Positions 34,824 to 44,142 of a stretch of DNA of 64,000 nt are shown piece after piece (the stretch's first letter is position 1; every line of letters begins with the position of its first letter). The position numbers were made by a program, and so were the translations under genes. The notes under the pieces are model-generated. The model had not been told where the DNA came from. It did not search any database and was given only the letters and a program-made list of their open reading frames with translations. Origin of the DNA: Emcibacter sp. (GTDB lineage Bacteria; Pseudomonadota; Alphaproteobacteria; Sphingomonadales; Emcibacteraceae); assembly GCA_021647465.1 (NCBI GenBank), contig JAKIUQ010000004.1:124001-188000 (forward strand), read 5' to 3'.

Positions 34824-35456
34824 TTAGAAGAACTCAATATCATTTAATTCTGCCCGTCCCTCATGACCAGGCGGCATATTGTCCTTGAGCCCGCCCACAA
34901 ACATTCTCAGGATATAATTTTGATCAAGTTCCTTATGGGCCGCATCATCGATCAGCTGATTTAAGACATTTCTGGTATCATCCGAGATCGTTGCCGTTCC
35001 CTTTATATGATCATTTCCCCGGGCGATATGCGCCGATGCAGATATTTTGATGATAATATTAAGGCTTGCGGATATGGCGAGCATCAGTTGCCGGGTTCTG
35101 TCCTGAAACTGAATTGAATAGACCATCTTATTGACATTTTGCTGAAGATAATCGGAAACCTGCGCCGTTTCCGCCAATATCCCCTGTATCATATTATTTG
35201 TTGAATGACCTTTGTCGATATTTTCTGATTTAAGTAAATCACGTACCCGCGCAATACTTTCGGCCTGCTGCTTTGAAAATTGTGCCAATTTCTGAAATTC
35301 GCCGGACAGATCAACAATGCTGTTTTCAACGATATTGGAAATTTCCAATATTTCTTCACTGATATTGCCCAAGGCCAATTGCCGGATATCATGAATATCT
35401 TTTACATCCAGATCAAAGGCGTCGTTGGAATTTTTTCGCGGCAAATTACCTGTCAT
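34824..35456 (-). CDS. CheZ/CheT-like chemotaxis protein
   Basis: 210 mostly helical residues with no membrane segment. The segment IQFQDRTRQ contains D119-x3-Q123, the spacing of the CheZ catalytic DxxxQ motif, on a long helix, and the C-terminus (LNDIEFF) resembles the acidic-hydrophobic tail with which CheZ grips CheY-P. The position, after cheB in an alphaproteobacterial che operon, corresponds to cheT of Sinorhizobium. A CheY-P phosphatase role is inferred; many annotations would call it only a chemotaxis protein. It overlaps cheB by 11 bases. Confidence 0.6.
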   Translation of the reverse strand: MTGNLPRKNSNDAFDLDVKDIHDIRQLALGNISEEILEISNIVENSIVDLSGEFQKLAQFSKQQAESIARVRDLLKSENIDKGHSTNNMIQGILAETAQVSDYLQQNVNKMVYSIQFQDRTRQLMLAISASLNIIIKISASAHIARGNDHIKGTATISDDTRNVLNQLIDDAAHKELDQNYILRMFVGGLKDNMPPGHEGRAELNDIEFF

Positions 35457-36507
35457 CAGCCCCTGCTTTCTTTAACCGCGCAGTTTTGGTACAAGCCAAA
35501 ATAATATGCCGCGCCATTTGGCCAAGGGAAACCTGCTTTTCTACGCCGCCCGCCATCATGGCGGCCCTCGGCATACCATAAACAACGCTGCTTTTCTCAT
35601 CCTGCCCTAATGTGGTTGCGCCCTTTTTGCGCATGGTGAGCATGCCAAGCGCCCCGTCTTTGCCCATGCCTGTCAAGATAACGCCGACCGCATCACGGCC
35701 AATCACTTCGGCAACAGAAAGAAAAAGCCTGTCCACGGAAGGCCGGAAGCTATCCCCTTCCCTATCCTCAATTATTTGGCAGAAATACTCATGGCCCGTT
35801 TTTTTTATCGAAATATGCTTGCCGCCCTGCGCGATATAAACCGTACCGGCCATAAGTTTCTCACCGTCTGCGGCCTCCTTGACATTTATTTCGGCACATT
35901 TATTCACCCGTTCCGCAAAACGTTCGGAAAACCCTTTTGAGATATGTTGCGCGATGACCATGGGCGGACAATCAATCGGTAATTGCAAAATAATGTCATA
36001 CAAGGCTTCCACCCCGCCCGTAGAGGACCCGACAGCGATAAGTTTTTTAGAATAGCTCCCTGAATTTATGATTGGTTTAGGCGTCTGATCCAGGCGTTTT
36101 TGCCAGCTGACTCTGGCACTGCTGGCGACCTTGATTTTAATCAGTAATTCCTGTCCGATGGCAGTCAAATCCTGATTCAATGGTTTCGCGACATAATCAA
36201 TCGCCCCGAGTTCCAAAGCCCGAAGGGTTACATCGGCCCCTTTCTGCGTCAGGGTAGAGACCATAATGACCGGCATCGGTCGCAGAGACATGATTTTTTC
36301 CAGAAAAGACAAACCATCCATTTTTGGCATTTCCACATCAAGCGTCACCACATCCGGATTTAATTGTTTGATCTTCTCTCGCGCTTCAAACGGATCCGAA
36401 GCCTCTCCGACAACGTCAATGGAAGGATCGTCAGCCACGATCGATTTTATCATCGCCCGGATCAATAGGGAGTCATCAATAATCAATAATTTAATTTTCT
36501 TTATCAT
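35446..36507 (-). CDS. cheB: Protein-glutamate methylesterase/deamidase CheB
   Basis: 353 residues. Receiver domain 1-~125 with phospho-acceptor Asp57 (TLDVEMP), then linker and methylesterase domain with catalytic Ser in AVGSSTGGVEA, His in VIAQHIS and Asp in GMGKDGALGM. Demethylates chemoreceptor glutamates when phosphorylated by CheA. GCAGGAAG precedes the start. Follows cheD by 12 bases. Confidence 0.96.
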   Translation of the reverse strand: MIKKIKLLIIDDSLLIRAMIKSIVADDPSIDVVGEASDPFEAREKIKQLNPDVVTLDVEMPKMDGLSFLEKIMSLRPMPVIMVSTLTQKGADVTLRALELGAIDYVAKPLNQDLTAIGQELLIKIKVASSARVSWQKRLDQTPKPIINSGSYSKKLIAVGSSTGGVEALYDIILQLPIDCPPMVIAQHISKGFSERFAERVNKCAEINVKEAADGEKLMAGTVYIAQGGKHISIKKTGHEYFCQIIEDREGDSFRPSVDRLFLSVAEVIGRDAVGVILTGMGKDGALGMLTMRKKGATTLGQDEKSSVVYGMPRAAMMAGGVEKQVSLGQMARHIILACTKTARLKKAGADDR

Positions 36508-36519
36508 TTGATCTTCCTG

Positions 36520-37188
36520 CTAAAATAACTTGATATCACTGGCGCTAAATTCATCACTGATTTTCTTACGGAAGCGTTCTTCCTGCTCGCCAATCCTCAC
36601 ATCACTGGCCCGGCGCAATATCCTGACGAAAGCCTTGCCCGTGGACGGATAAAAAATAACGCTGCGCGGAAAATTTCCGCCCAAATCCTCTCGCGCAAGT
36701 TTCAAGCCTTCATCGGCAATATATTGCTTTAAAAAAAGCTGGTTTCTTGCGCCGATATCATTGGAAATATTTATCACCTTGCCCGCACCAAAGGCCTTAA
36801 CCACCAATCTTGATTTTTTGCCGCCCCGTTTGATAACTTCATTAAATAATGTTTCCATAGCATTTATCCCATATCGCATACTCAGGTTATTGCCCGCCCC
36901 GGCGCCCCGGCATTCCGGTAATAGAAAATGGTTCATGCCCCCCACTCTGGCCTCTGGATCATGCATGCAAACCGAGATGCAGGAGCCAAGCGTGGTCATA
37001 ATGATATGACTTGACCGGCTGAGAACACAAAAGCCGCCCTCATTAATTTTGTGAACCATGGTATCGTAATGTGAATCATAATAATTTGTTCCCGCAGGAA
37101 TATCGGTCAGAACTTCATGGCGGCGACGGTCAACAGGAAATGGCCCTTCGCGCCGACGTTTCAGAAGACCTAGAGAAGGATCTCTCAC
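36520..37188 (-). CDS. cheD: Chemoreceptor glutamine deamidase CheD
   Basis: 222 residues from a GTG that overlaps the cheR stop by 4 bases (GTGA). Catalytic Cys in TTLGSCISVCMHD, His in GGMNHFLLPE and Thr/Ser region in RLVVKAFGAGKVI. CheD deamidates receptor glutamines and can pair with CheC-type phosphatases. The ~40-residue N-terminal extension (RRREGPFPVDRRR) is basic and longer than in short CheD proteins. Confidence 0.93.
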   Translation of the reverse strand: MRDPSLGLLKRRREGPFPVDRRRHEVLTDIPAGTNYYDSHYDTMVHKINEGGFCVLSRSSHIIMTTLGSCISVCMHDPEARVGGMNHFLLPECRGAGAGNNLSMRYGINAMETLFNEVIKRGGKKSRLVVKAFGAGKVINISNDIGARNQLFLKQYIADEGLKLAREDLGGNFPRSVIFYPSTGKAFVRILRRASDVRIGEQEERFRKKISDEFSASDIKLF

Positions 37189-38042
37189 GATATTTTCCTG
37201 TATATGGTTTTCCCCTGGCTTTTAAAAATATCAGATACACTTAGTAAACTTTCCGAATGCCCGACATAAAGAACGCCGCCGGGCTTAAGATATTCCGCAT
37301 AGCGCCTGACCAAATTTTTCTGAGTAGCCTTATCAAAATAAATCATGACATTTCGGCAGAAAATAGCGTCAAAAGACCCCGTCATGGGCCAGTCATGCAG
37401 TAGGTTCAATTGCTTGAATGAGATGAGATTCTTAATATCGTCAGATATAACGAGCTCATCACCTTTGGCATTTTTTACTTTTTTAGTGTGAGAGGCTAAA
37501 AACAGCCTCGGGATGGTTTCCCGACATAATTTGGCATCATACTGCCCGCGCTTGCCCTTAGCCAGAACATTACTGTCTAAATCTGTGGCCAGAATTTTGC
37601 TATTCTGCGCTTTTTTACCCAAAACTTTATGCATGACCATGGCGATACTATAGGGTTCCTGTCCCGAAGAACATCCCGCAGACCATATGCGAAAATGATG
37701 TTCTGGATCCTGATCTATTTGCTTGCGCACTGGCGGCAAAATTATATCCCGCAAATAATCAAAATGATGGTTTTCCCGAAAAAAATTGGTCGTGTTTGTG
37801 GTGATTGCATTTAATGTAAAGCCCAATTCCACATTTCCGGATGAGCCCCGAAGGTAATCACAATAGTCAGCGAAACTCTTGATGTCCAGCGCCCGAAGAC
37901 GGCGCACCAGACGGCCATACATCATTTCCTTTTTCTTCTCGTTCAGGACAATGCCGGTTTTGTCATAAAGCAGATTTGCTAAAAATTTGAAGTCCTGATC
38001 TCGCCACTCAAATTCCCGGATCTTTGTCGCTGGCATCGGCAT
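37185..38042 (-). CDS. cheR: Chemotaxis protein methyltransferase CheR
   Basis: 285 residues with the all-helical N-terminal domain (to ~90, including MMYGRLVRRLRAL, a receptor-contacting basic helix) and the SAM-binding domain: NTTNFFRENHHF, RIWSAGCSSGQEPYSIAM, ATDLDSNVLAKG and FCRNVMIYFD. Methylates receptor glutamates. It lies directly after the MCP gene (11-base gap), whose C-terminus carries a CheR-docking type pentapeptide. Confidence 0.96.
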   Translation of the reverse strand: MPMPATKIREFEWRDQDFKFLANLLYDKTGIVLNEKKKEMMYGRLVRRLRALDIKSFADYCDYLRGSSGNVELGFTLNAITTNTTNFFRENHHFDYLRDIILPPVRKQIDQDPEHHFRIWSAGCSSGQEPYSIAMVMHKVLGKKAQNSKILATDLDSNVLAKGKRGQYDAKLCRETIPRLFLASHTKKVKNAKGDELVISDDIKNLISFKQLNLLHDWPMTGSFDAIFCRNVMIYFDKATQKNLVRRYAEYLKPGGVLYVGHSESLLSVSDIFKSQGKTIYRKIS

Positions 38043-38053
38043 AAGCCTATCTC

Positions 38054-40333
38054 CTAAAATTCAGACCAGCCCACCCCTGCCCCGTTGACCGCCTTCTTCT
38101 TATTCATGACAGGCGTCATGATTTGCGCCTCTGCGGCATATTCTTTCACTTTGCTTTGCTGCGCCTGCACCGTAGATGCAGCGGTCATTTGTTCGGTCAT
38201 TTCACCAATTTTAAAGAAAGACATCAAGCGCTGCATTTCAGTTGCCTGACCTTCCAATACTCTGGCCGATGCCGTACTTTGTTCCACAAGCGATGAATTT
38301 TGCTGGGTCATATCATCCATCTCTGCGATGGCGACATTTACCTCATCAATACCCTGAGCCTGCTCTGAACTCGCGCTGGCAATTTCAGCAACAATTTCCG
38401 CGACTTGGGCAATAGACCCCCGAATTTCACTTAAGGAAGCCCCCGCCTTATTCACCAGTTCAACCCCGTTTTTAACCTGAGTATTTGAGCTGGTAATCAA
38501 TGACTTTATTTCATTGGAAGCCTGTGCTGACCGCTGTGCCAATGTGCGCACTTCTTCGGCAACAACCGCGAACCCTTTACCTGCTTCGCCTGCGCGGGCG
38601 GCTTCCACTGCGGCATTCAAGGCCAATAGATTGGTTTGGAAAGCCAGATCGTCAATCACCCCGATGATATCGGAAACCTGTTGAGAGGAATTTTCAATAA
38701 CGCTCATCGCTTCGACCGCTTGCTTGGCGATCTCACCGCCATCATTGGCCATTTCACGCGATTGCTCGGCCAGCTTGTTGGCATCTTCGGCATTTTCTGA
38801 ATTTTGTTTCACGGTAACCGCCAGCTCTTCCATAGAGGCGGCCGTTTCTTCCAAAGATGAGGCCTGCGCCTCTGTCCGGCGGCTCAAATCATCACTGCCC
38901 GTGGACAGCTCGGCCGAGGCCGTCGCCACCTCTGCCGCAGACTGGTTGACCTGCCCCACGATACTCATCAATTGGCATGCGGTTTCATTCGAGCTGTTTT
39001 TCAGCAGATCGAAGGTGCCTTCATAATCGGCCTCGATCTTCTCGGTCAGGTTACCCTTGGCCAGTTCGCCAAGAACCCGCACCAGGTCATCCGTCGCGGC
39101 TTGCGTGTTCACCCCGATGGTATTTATGTTATGGGCAAGGCTTAACATGAAGCCTTCTTTATCTTCTGTGCTGATCCGTTTGGTGAAATCACCTGCCGCC
39201 GCCGCGTTCACCACCACATTGATTTCTTCTTCGATGGCCAGCTCCTCTGTCATATCCTTCCATTCAACGACCGTACCCAACTGTTCACCATTCGCATCAC
39301 TCACCGGATTAACAATCAGGTTGAAATCAAACGCGCCAACTTTGATATTCGTATTGACCGTACTGGTCAGGTTTTTCAGTATACCCCGCTGGTGGGCCGG
39401 GTTTTTATGGAAAATATCAATATTTGTCCCAATGAGTTTGTCGGCGTTAAAATTGGGCAGAATTTTTCTTAAATCAGATTCTGACTGCTGCATCATTTTT
39501 ATCAGCGTTTTGTTCATATAAACAATATTCAAATCGGCATCCGCCACCATCACATTGGTACTGGCATTATCCAGAGCGATCTTGATACGCTGGTTTTCAC
39601 CAGCCAAAAGCTTTTGCGCGGTAATATCACTGGCATATTTCACAACCTTTACCGGCTTGCCATTTTCGTCAAATATTGGATTATAAGACGCCTCGATCCA
39701 GATCGCCTTACCCCCTTTGCCCAGACGCTGATATTGATTGGATTCAAATTCACCCCGATTAAGTTTTAGCCAGAATTCTCTATATTCCGAGCTTTCCTTA
39801 TATGATGGTTCTACAAACATACTGTGGTGCCGGCCCTGAACTTCATCAAGGCTATAGCCCAAGACCCGTAGAAAGTTATCATTCGCGGTGATAATCATAC
39901 CCTCCATATCAAATTCAATCACCGCCTGCGCCTTGCCAATAGCCTGTATCTGGCTATCCGCCTCTGCCAATAAACGATGTGATTCCATGGCCGCGCCCCT
40001 TATATCGTTAATTGATCGATATATATCCTGAATATCCTCAGAGACGGGGTCTTCGGACATATCCAATGTGACGTCACCCTCGGACAATCGGGATAATGCC
40101 GCATGGATTATCGCCATTTCCTCGGCTTGCTTACTATGATAAGCCCATGAAGCTATCAGAATAACAACCATCAAGATTCCGCCCGTTAAAGGATAGGCTA
40201 AATTCCCGTTTGTGGCGGCCATAGCAATAAAAATGGCCAGCGATACAATAATCAGGGCGGTAATTATAACACCAAATGTTTTGGCTTTTATGTTACGCGC
40301 TATATTCATAAGCGCTGAGGAACTCTTGGTCAT
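38054..40333 (-). CDS. Methyl-accepting chemotaxis protein with PAS domains and C-terminal CheR-docking pentapeptide
   Basis: 759 residues. Two adjacent hydrophobic segments (about 18-38 and 47-65) with only a very short loop, so there is no periplasmic sensor. Then two PAS regions (about 130-240, with TANDNFLRVLGYSLDEVQG, and 245-365), a HAMP-like pair of helices, and the cytoplasmic signalling hairpin with the tip EVRTLAQRSAQASNEIKSLI. Such receptors sense internal or membrane energy/redox state. The last residues are GWSEF, matching the xWxxF pentapeptide that tethers CheR/CheB (NWETF in E. coli). It is inside the che operon between cheW and cheR. Confidence 0.93.
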   Translation of the reverse strand: MTKSSSALMNIARNIKAKTFGVIITALIIVSLAIFIAMAATNGNLAYPLTGGILMVVILIASWAYHSKQAEEMAIIHAALSRLSEGDVTLDMSEDPVSEDIQDIYRSINDIRGAAMESHRLLAEADSQIQAIGKAQAVIEFDMEGMIITANDNFLRVLGYSLDEVQGRHHSMFVEPSYKESSEYREFWLKLNRGEFESNQYQRLGKGGKAIWIEASYNPIFDENGKPVKVVKYASDITAQKLLAGENQRIKIALDNASTNVMVADADLNIVYMNKTLIKMMQQSESDLRKILPNFNADKLIGTNIDIFHKNPAHQRGILKNLTSTVNTNIKVGAFDFNLIVNPVSDANGEQLGTVVEWKDMTEELAIEEEINVVVNAAAAGDFTKRISTEDKEGFMLSLAHNINTIGVNTQAATDDLVRVLGELAKGNLTEKIEADYEGTFDLLKNSSNETACQLMSIVGQVNQSAAEVATASAELSTGSDDLSRRTEAQASSLEETAASMEELAVTVKQNSENAEDANKLAEQSREMANDGGEIAKQAVEAMSVIENSSQQVSDIIGVIDDLAFQTNLLALNAAVEAARAGEAGKGFAVVAEEVRTLAQRSAQASNEIKSLITSSNTQVKNGVELVNKAGASLSEIRGSIAQVAEIVAEIASASSEQAQGIDEVNVAIAEMDDMTQQNSSLVEQSTASARVLEGQATEMQRLMSFFKIGEMTEQMTAASTVQAQQSKVKEYAAEAQIMTPVMNKKKAVNGAGVGWSEF

Positions 40334-40384
40334 CAGATATTCTCCTTAATATTCAATAGTTTATTTCTTGTTATTTGTTCACAT

Positions 40385-40921
40385 TCAAGCTGCGGCGACG
40401 CCCAAATCAGGGATTGAATTCATATCAAAAAGCATCCGGGGCTTAATGATCGCAACCATTTTATCTTCGACGGACACCAGTCCTTCCATGAAGGCATATT
40501 CCGGATTAACGTCCTTATCCGGCACGCTCAGGATATCTTCTTGTGGAATGGTGAGAATATCGGAGACGGCATCCACAAGGATACCTATCGTTCGCTCATC
40601 CAGTTTTACGATTATGACCACATGGCTTTTTCCGGGCTCTGTATGCCCCCTGCTGAACCGCGTTCGCAGATCAAATACCGGGACAATCACCCCGCGCATA
40701 TTAATCACGCCGCGCATATAATCCGGTGAATTTGGCAGGCTGGTCGCGGGGATCCAGCCTTTAATCTCTCGTACAGTTGTGATTTCAACGGCGTAGAGTT
40801 CCTTGCCGACATTAAAGGAGATATACTGTTTGATACCCCCCTTTTGGCCAGATATATCACTGGCCTGTTCAATATTGGTTTGCTCCATAAGGGTTTGATC
40901 ATCATTTTCTTGCGTTGTCAT
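40385..40921 (-). CDS. cheW: Chemotaxis coupling protein CheW
   Basis: 178 residues. After a ~30-residue acidic N-terminus the CheW fold is clear: YISFNVGKELYAVEITTVREI, MRGVINMRGVIVPVFDLR, and VSDILTIPQEDI. Links the MCP to CheA. Its start overlaps the cheA stop by 1 base. Confidence 0.95.
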   Translation of the reverse strand: MTTQENDDQTLMEQTNIEQASDISGQKGGIKQYISFNVGKELYAVEITTVREIKGWIPATSLPNSPDYMRGVINMRGVIVPVFDLRTRFSRGHTEPGKSHVVIIVKLDERTIGILVDAVSDILTIPQEDILSVPDKDVNPEYAFMEGLVSVEDKMVAIIKPRMLFDMNSIPDLGVAAA

Positions 40922-43035
40922 CAGTGTATCTCCGAGCTAATTTGTGCCTGTGGTGAAATCTTGTTTGTTTCCGGCGAGGCCGATTGGAACTTCCTTAATT
41001 GATTGGCTGACATATCCTGTATGGTGGATATATCCACAATCAACGACACGCGGCCATTTCCCAGAATAGTGGCGCCGGACACCCCCTCAACCAAGGCATA
41101 ATTTGCCTCGAGGCTTTTGATGACAACCTGTTGCTGGTTAACAAGATCATCCACAATAAAGCCCATGAGAACGCCGCCGTCCCCTTCGACCACCACGACA
41201 AGACCCTCGCAGGGGTTTTCAATGGCATTATCAATGTGATACAGGTCATATAAGGGAACCAGAAGTATATATTCCCCCCGAAACATCATGACATTCCGGC
41301 CATCGGGCAGGCTGTTCACATCCTCTTTCCCGGGCCTGAGGGTCTGGATAATATTAACCAGTGGCAATATATATTTCTCAGGTCCAATATCCACCACCAT
41401 GCCGTCCATAACCGCCAATGTCAGGGGCAATGACATCGTAAATTTGCTGCCTTTTCCCTCCTCTGATCTAATGGATATACGCCCGCCAAGGCTTTGAATA
41501 TTCTTGCGAACCACATCCATGCCCACGCCCCGGCCCGAAACATTGGTAACACTCTCAGCCGTCGAGAAACCCGGCATAAAAATAAGATTATTAATTTCTT
41601 CGTCAGAAAGATTTGCGTCCGGACTTACCAAGCCATTTGCGATCGCTTTTTCCAAGACAATCTTCTTATTGATCCCGGCGCCATCATCCGCGATTTCTAT
41701 GAAGATACGTCCCCCCCGATGAAAGGCAGAAAGATTTATGACCCCCTCTTCACTCTTGCCCGCCTTTGCCCGAACATCCGGCATTTCCAGCCCGTGATCA
41801 ACGCTGTTGCGAATCATATGCATCAAGGGATCCCCAATTCTTTCGGTAACGGTTTTATCCACCTCTGTGTCTTCGCCAGACATCACAAGGCGCGCTTTTT
41901 TCCCGAGGGAGGCCGTCAATTCCCGAACAAGGCGCGGCATACGCGAGAATACCGACTTCACGGGCTGCGCCCTTATGGCCATAACGCAGTCCTGCAAATC
42001 ACGAATATGACGGGAAAGATCTTCGATACCCTGAACGAGATTTGGATATTGTTCCACCAGAAGTTCGCCGCCCTGCTCCCGCAGCATGGCCTGCGTGATC
42101 ACAAGCTCACCAACCATATTTACCAATGTATCCACCTTATCCAGTTCGACACGAATAGACTGGCTGACCACAGCTTCACCGGATTTTGCGGGTTTTACGG
42201 CTTTTCTTGGTTTTAAAACATCTGGCGATGCATCTGGCTCATCTTCAATATCTTCGAATAAACCGGCCTGGGCATCCTCGACAAAAGCCTCCGGCGACAG
42301 ATAAACCCCATGATCCGTGATCTGCAAATCACAATCATCTTCTACAAATTCAAATACTTCCCGAATGGCCGCTTCGTCATATTCTGTTATTAAGCTAAAG
42401 TCCCACGAGAAATAAGCATGCTCAGCCTCCATTTCTTCAATATCCGGAACATCCGAGACATCCAATGCGACGGTAAGATCACCTAACGTTCCAAGCTCCC
42501 TAATCAATAGAATTGGCTCATTTGCCCGTTGAAATAATTCTGCATAGGGCTTGAATAAAATTCTGAAAAGCCGCGCATTTTTTTCTGCTGTATCCGTCTC
42601 AATATCGGGTTTTTTAGTGGCATTTTTCTCTGCCAAAGGCACCCCTGTCTGATCCAGAATGGCTTTCATGGCCTTGGCCACATCGCCGCCGAAATCATCT
42701 GCGACTTCTTCATCGCGCTGCGCTGCGCCAACCAATTCGCTTAATATATCAAAGGCCTGAAGCAATACGGTCATATAGGCCTGTTCCACCTCCAGCGCAC
42801 CTGACCTGATGTCATCCAGTAATGTCTCTTGAATATGGGCAAATGACACCAGACGATCAAACCCGAATGCCCCTGCGCCGCCTTTTATGGAATGAACGGC
42901 GCGGAAAACCGAATGAACCACTTCCTCATCACAATCACCGGCCTGTAATTGCATCAGGCCTTCCTCAAGACTGATCAACAGGTCAGAACATTCTTCAAAG
43001 AATATTACTTTAAACTGCTCCATTGGGTCTGACAT
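40921..43035 (-). CDS. cheA: Chemotaxis histidine kinase CheA
   Basis: 704 residues. HPt domain with phospho-acceptor His48 (AVHSIKGGAGAFGF), a low-similarity CheY/CheB-binding region (~150-280), dimerisation helices (~300-360, VDTLVNMVGELVITQAM), HATPase_c with MIRNSVDHGLE, ADDGAGIN and GRGVGMDVV, and a CheW-like regulatory domain at the C-terminus. Phosphorylates CheY and CheB. 51 bases after cheY. Confidence 0.97.
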   Translation of the reverse strand: MSDPMEQFKVIFFEECSDLLISLEEGLMQLQAGDCDEEVVHSVFRAVHSIKGGAGAFGFDRLVSFAHIQETLLDDIRSGALEVEQAYMTVLLQAFDILSELVGAAQRDEEVADDFGGDVAKAMKAILDQTGVPLAEKNATKKPDIETDTAEKNARLFRILFKPYAELFQRANEPILLIRELGTLGDLTVALDVSDVPDIEEMEAEHAYFSWDFSLITEYDEAAIREVFEFVEDDCDLQITDHGVYLSPEAFVEDAQAGLFEDIEDEPDASPDVLKPRKAVKPAKSGEAVVSQSIRVELDKVDTLVNMVGELVITQAMLREQGGELLVEQYPNLVQGIEDLSRHIRDLQDCVMAIRAQPVKSVFSRMPRLVRELTASLGKKARLVMSGEDTEVDKTVTERIGDPLMHMIRNSVDHGLEMPDVRAKAGKSEEGVINLSAFHRGGRIFIEIADDGAGINKKIVLEKAIANGLVSPDANLSDEEINNLIFMPGFSTAESVTNVSGRGVGMDVVRKNIQSLGGRISIRSEEGKGSKFTMSLPLTLAVMDGMVVDIGPEKYILPLVNIIQTLRPGKEDVNSLPDGRNVMMFRGEYILLVPLYDLYHIDNAIENPCEGLVVVVEGDGGVLMGFIVDDLVNQQQVVIKSLEANYALVEGVSGATILGNGRVSLIVDISTIQDMSANQLRKFQSASPETNKISPQAQISSEIH

Positions 43036-43086
43036 TATTTTTCCTTAGAATTGAGTATCTCGTCATATGGGTTCAGATCTTCTTCT

Positions 43087-43455
43087 TTAAGATCCACAGA
43101 CCTTTTCAACAACTTGAAGTAGTTTTTCTGGATTAAAAGGCTTCACAATCCACCCCGTTGCGCCGGCGCTTCGGCCTTCATTTTTGATATCGGAACCACT
43201 TTCCGTGGTTAGAATAAGAATTGGGGTTGTTTTTGCCTCTGCGCGCTTACGGGCTTCGCGGGTAAAGGTAATGCCATCCATCACCGGCATATTGACATCC
43301 GTAATGATAACATCGAAGGATGCACCGGCTATTTTATCAAGCCCAAGCTGTCCATTTTCTGCTTCGACAACGTCATAACCCGCATTTTTCAGAGTGAATG
43401 ACACCATATCTCGCATGGTTTTTGAATCATCAATTGTAAGGGCGGTTTTTTTCAT
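43087..43455 (-). CDS. cheY: Chemotaxis response regulator CheY
   Basis: 122-residue single receiver domain. Acid pocket Asp9-Asp10, phospho-acceptor Asp53 (IITDVNMPVMDG), Thr in ILILTTESG and Lys in WIVKPFNP. Binds the flagellar motor switch or acts as phosphate sink; only one CheY is in this operon. Start overlaps the upstream STAS gene stop by 4 bases. Confidence 0.95.
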   Translation of the reverse strand: MKKTALTIDDSKTMRDMVSFTLKNAGYDVVEAENGQLGLDKIAGASFDVIITDVNMPVMDGITFTREARKRAEAKTTPILILTTESGSDIKNEGRSAGATGWIVKPFNPEKLLQVVEKVCGS

Positions 43456-43766
43456 GTTCTTTGCTCCAGGGGGGCTAAATATTCCTCAAGTCCGATATCA
43501 TCAAGCGCAGTTTTAAAGGCTTGTGGCATATCAACAATCGAAAAATCAATATTGTGATAATCGGCCCAGTTTTTAAGAGAAAATAGTATCTGAAGGCAGG
43601 GTGTCGTAATGCGTTCGACCTCACCGGCCAAAATCTTCAGAGGTTTTTTCTTCGTCAGACAATCCAGAAAAGTTAAGCGTAAATTCTCGGCCTCCGTTAA
43701 ATCCATAATGGTTTTTAACGTCAAGGAAATCTCATCATCAGAATTGACCATGGCATATGAAGTCAC
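43452..43766 (-). CDS. STAS-domain protein, first gene of the chemotaxis operon (CheS-like position)
   Basis: 104 residues from GTG with TTAGGAG 6 bases upstream. The STAS fold is indicated by LTLKTIMDLTEAENLRLTFLD in part, KILAGEVERITTPCLQIL and FKTALDDIGLEEYL. At the place of the phosphorylatable Ser of anti-sigma antagonists (DSSG) there is ITTP, so a Thr could be phosphorylated. Sinorhizobium cheS, a small gene immediately before cheY1 that assists CheY1 dephosphorylation through CheA, sits in the same position; whether this is its orthologue is inferred from place and size. Confidence 0.75.
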   Translation of the reverse strand: MTSYAMVNSDDEISLTLKTIMDLTEAENLRLTFLDCLTKKKPLKILAGEVERITTPCLQILFSLKNWADYHNIDFSIVDMPQAFKTALDDIGLEEYLAPLEQRT

Positions 43767-44142
43767 ATTATTCTCCTAAAAAACAACATCATTTTTACTA
43801 CCTTATGTTGAGTCATTTTAATAAAATAATACTTAAAATAACATTAATGATGTTAATATTTCACGAAGAAGGTCAATATATATAATAACATGAGACAATA
43901 TATTACAATTACAGATTGCATATTAGCGTTTCTTTTCAGTATTCACCAAGAGAATGAACGCGGGCTATTCATGACGATTTTGAGTATCTTGAGTTTTTGG
44001 GGCTTAACTTTTGGGGAAAGGATAATGGCGCATTGGCCCCGACCAAATTGACCAATGGCCCATCGAGAACCATCTAAATTATTTATAGGGCCAGAGAGCG
44101 CCAGTCACAGAGCCAGTTATCCCTTGGTGGATAAATAATGCG
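43767..44142. other. Promoter region of the chemotaxis operon
   Basis: 376 bases between the STAS gene and the holA stop. The left ~110 bases are very AT-rich and hold a CtrA-type box; the right part (43960-44140) is GC-richer with no frame, RNA gene or hairpin I can support. Confidence 0.55.
43833..43847. promoter_or_regulatory. Candidate CtrA box in the che promoter region
   Basis: TTAA-AATAACA-TTAA matches the full CtrA consensus TTAA-N7-TTAA, 67 bases upstream of the first chemotaxis gene. CtrA control of motility and chemotaxis is widespread in alphaproteobacteria. The surrounding DNA is AT-rich, which raises the chance of a random match. Confidence 0.4.

Noticed and set aside
43960..44140. 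RNA gene in the GC-richer part of the che/holA gap
   Set aside because: No tRNA cloverleaf, strong hairpin or promoter/terminator pair could be drawn.
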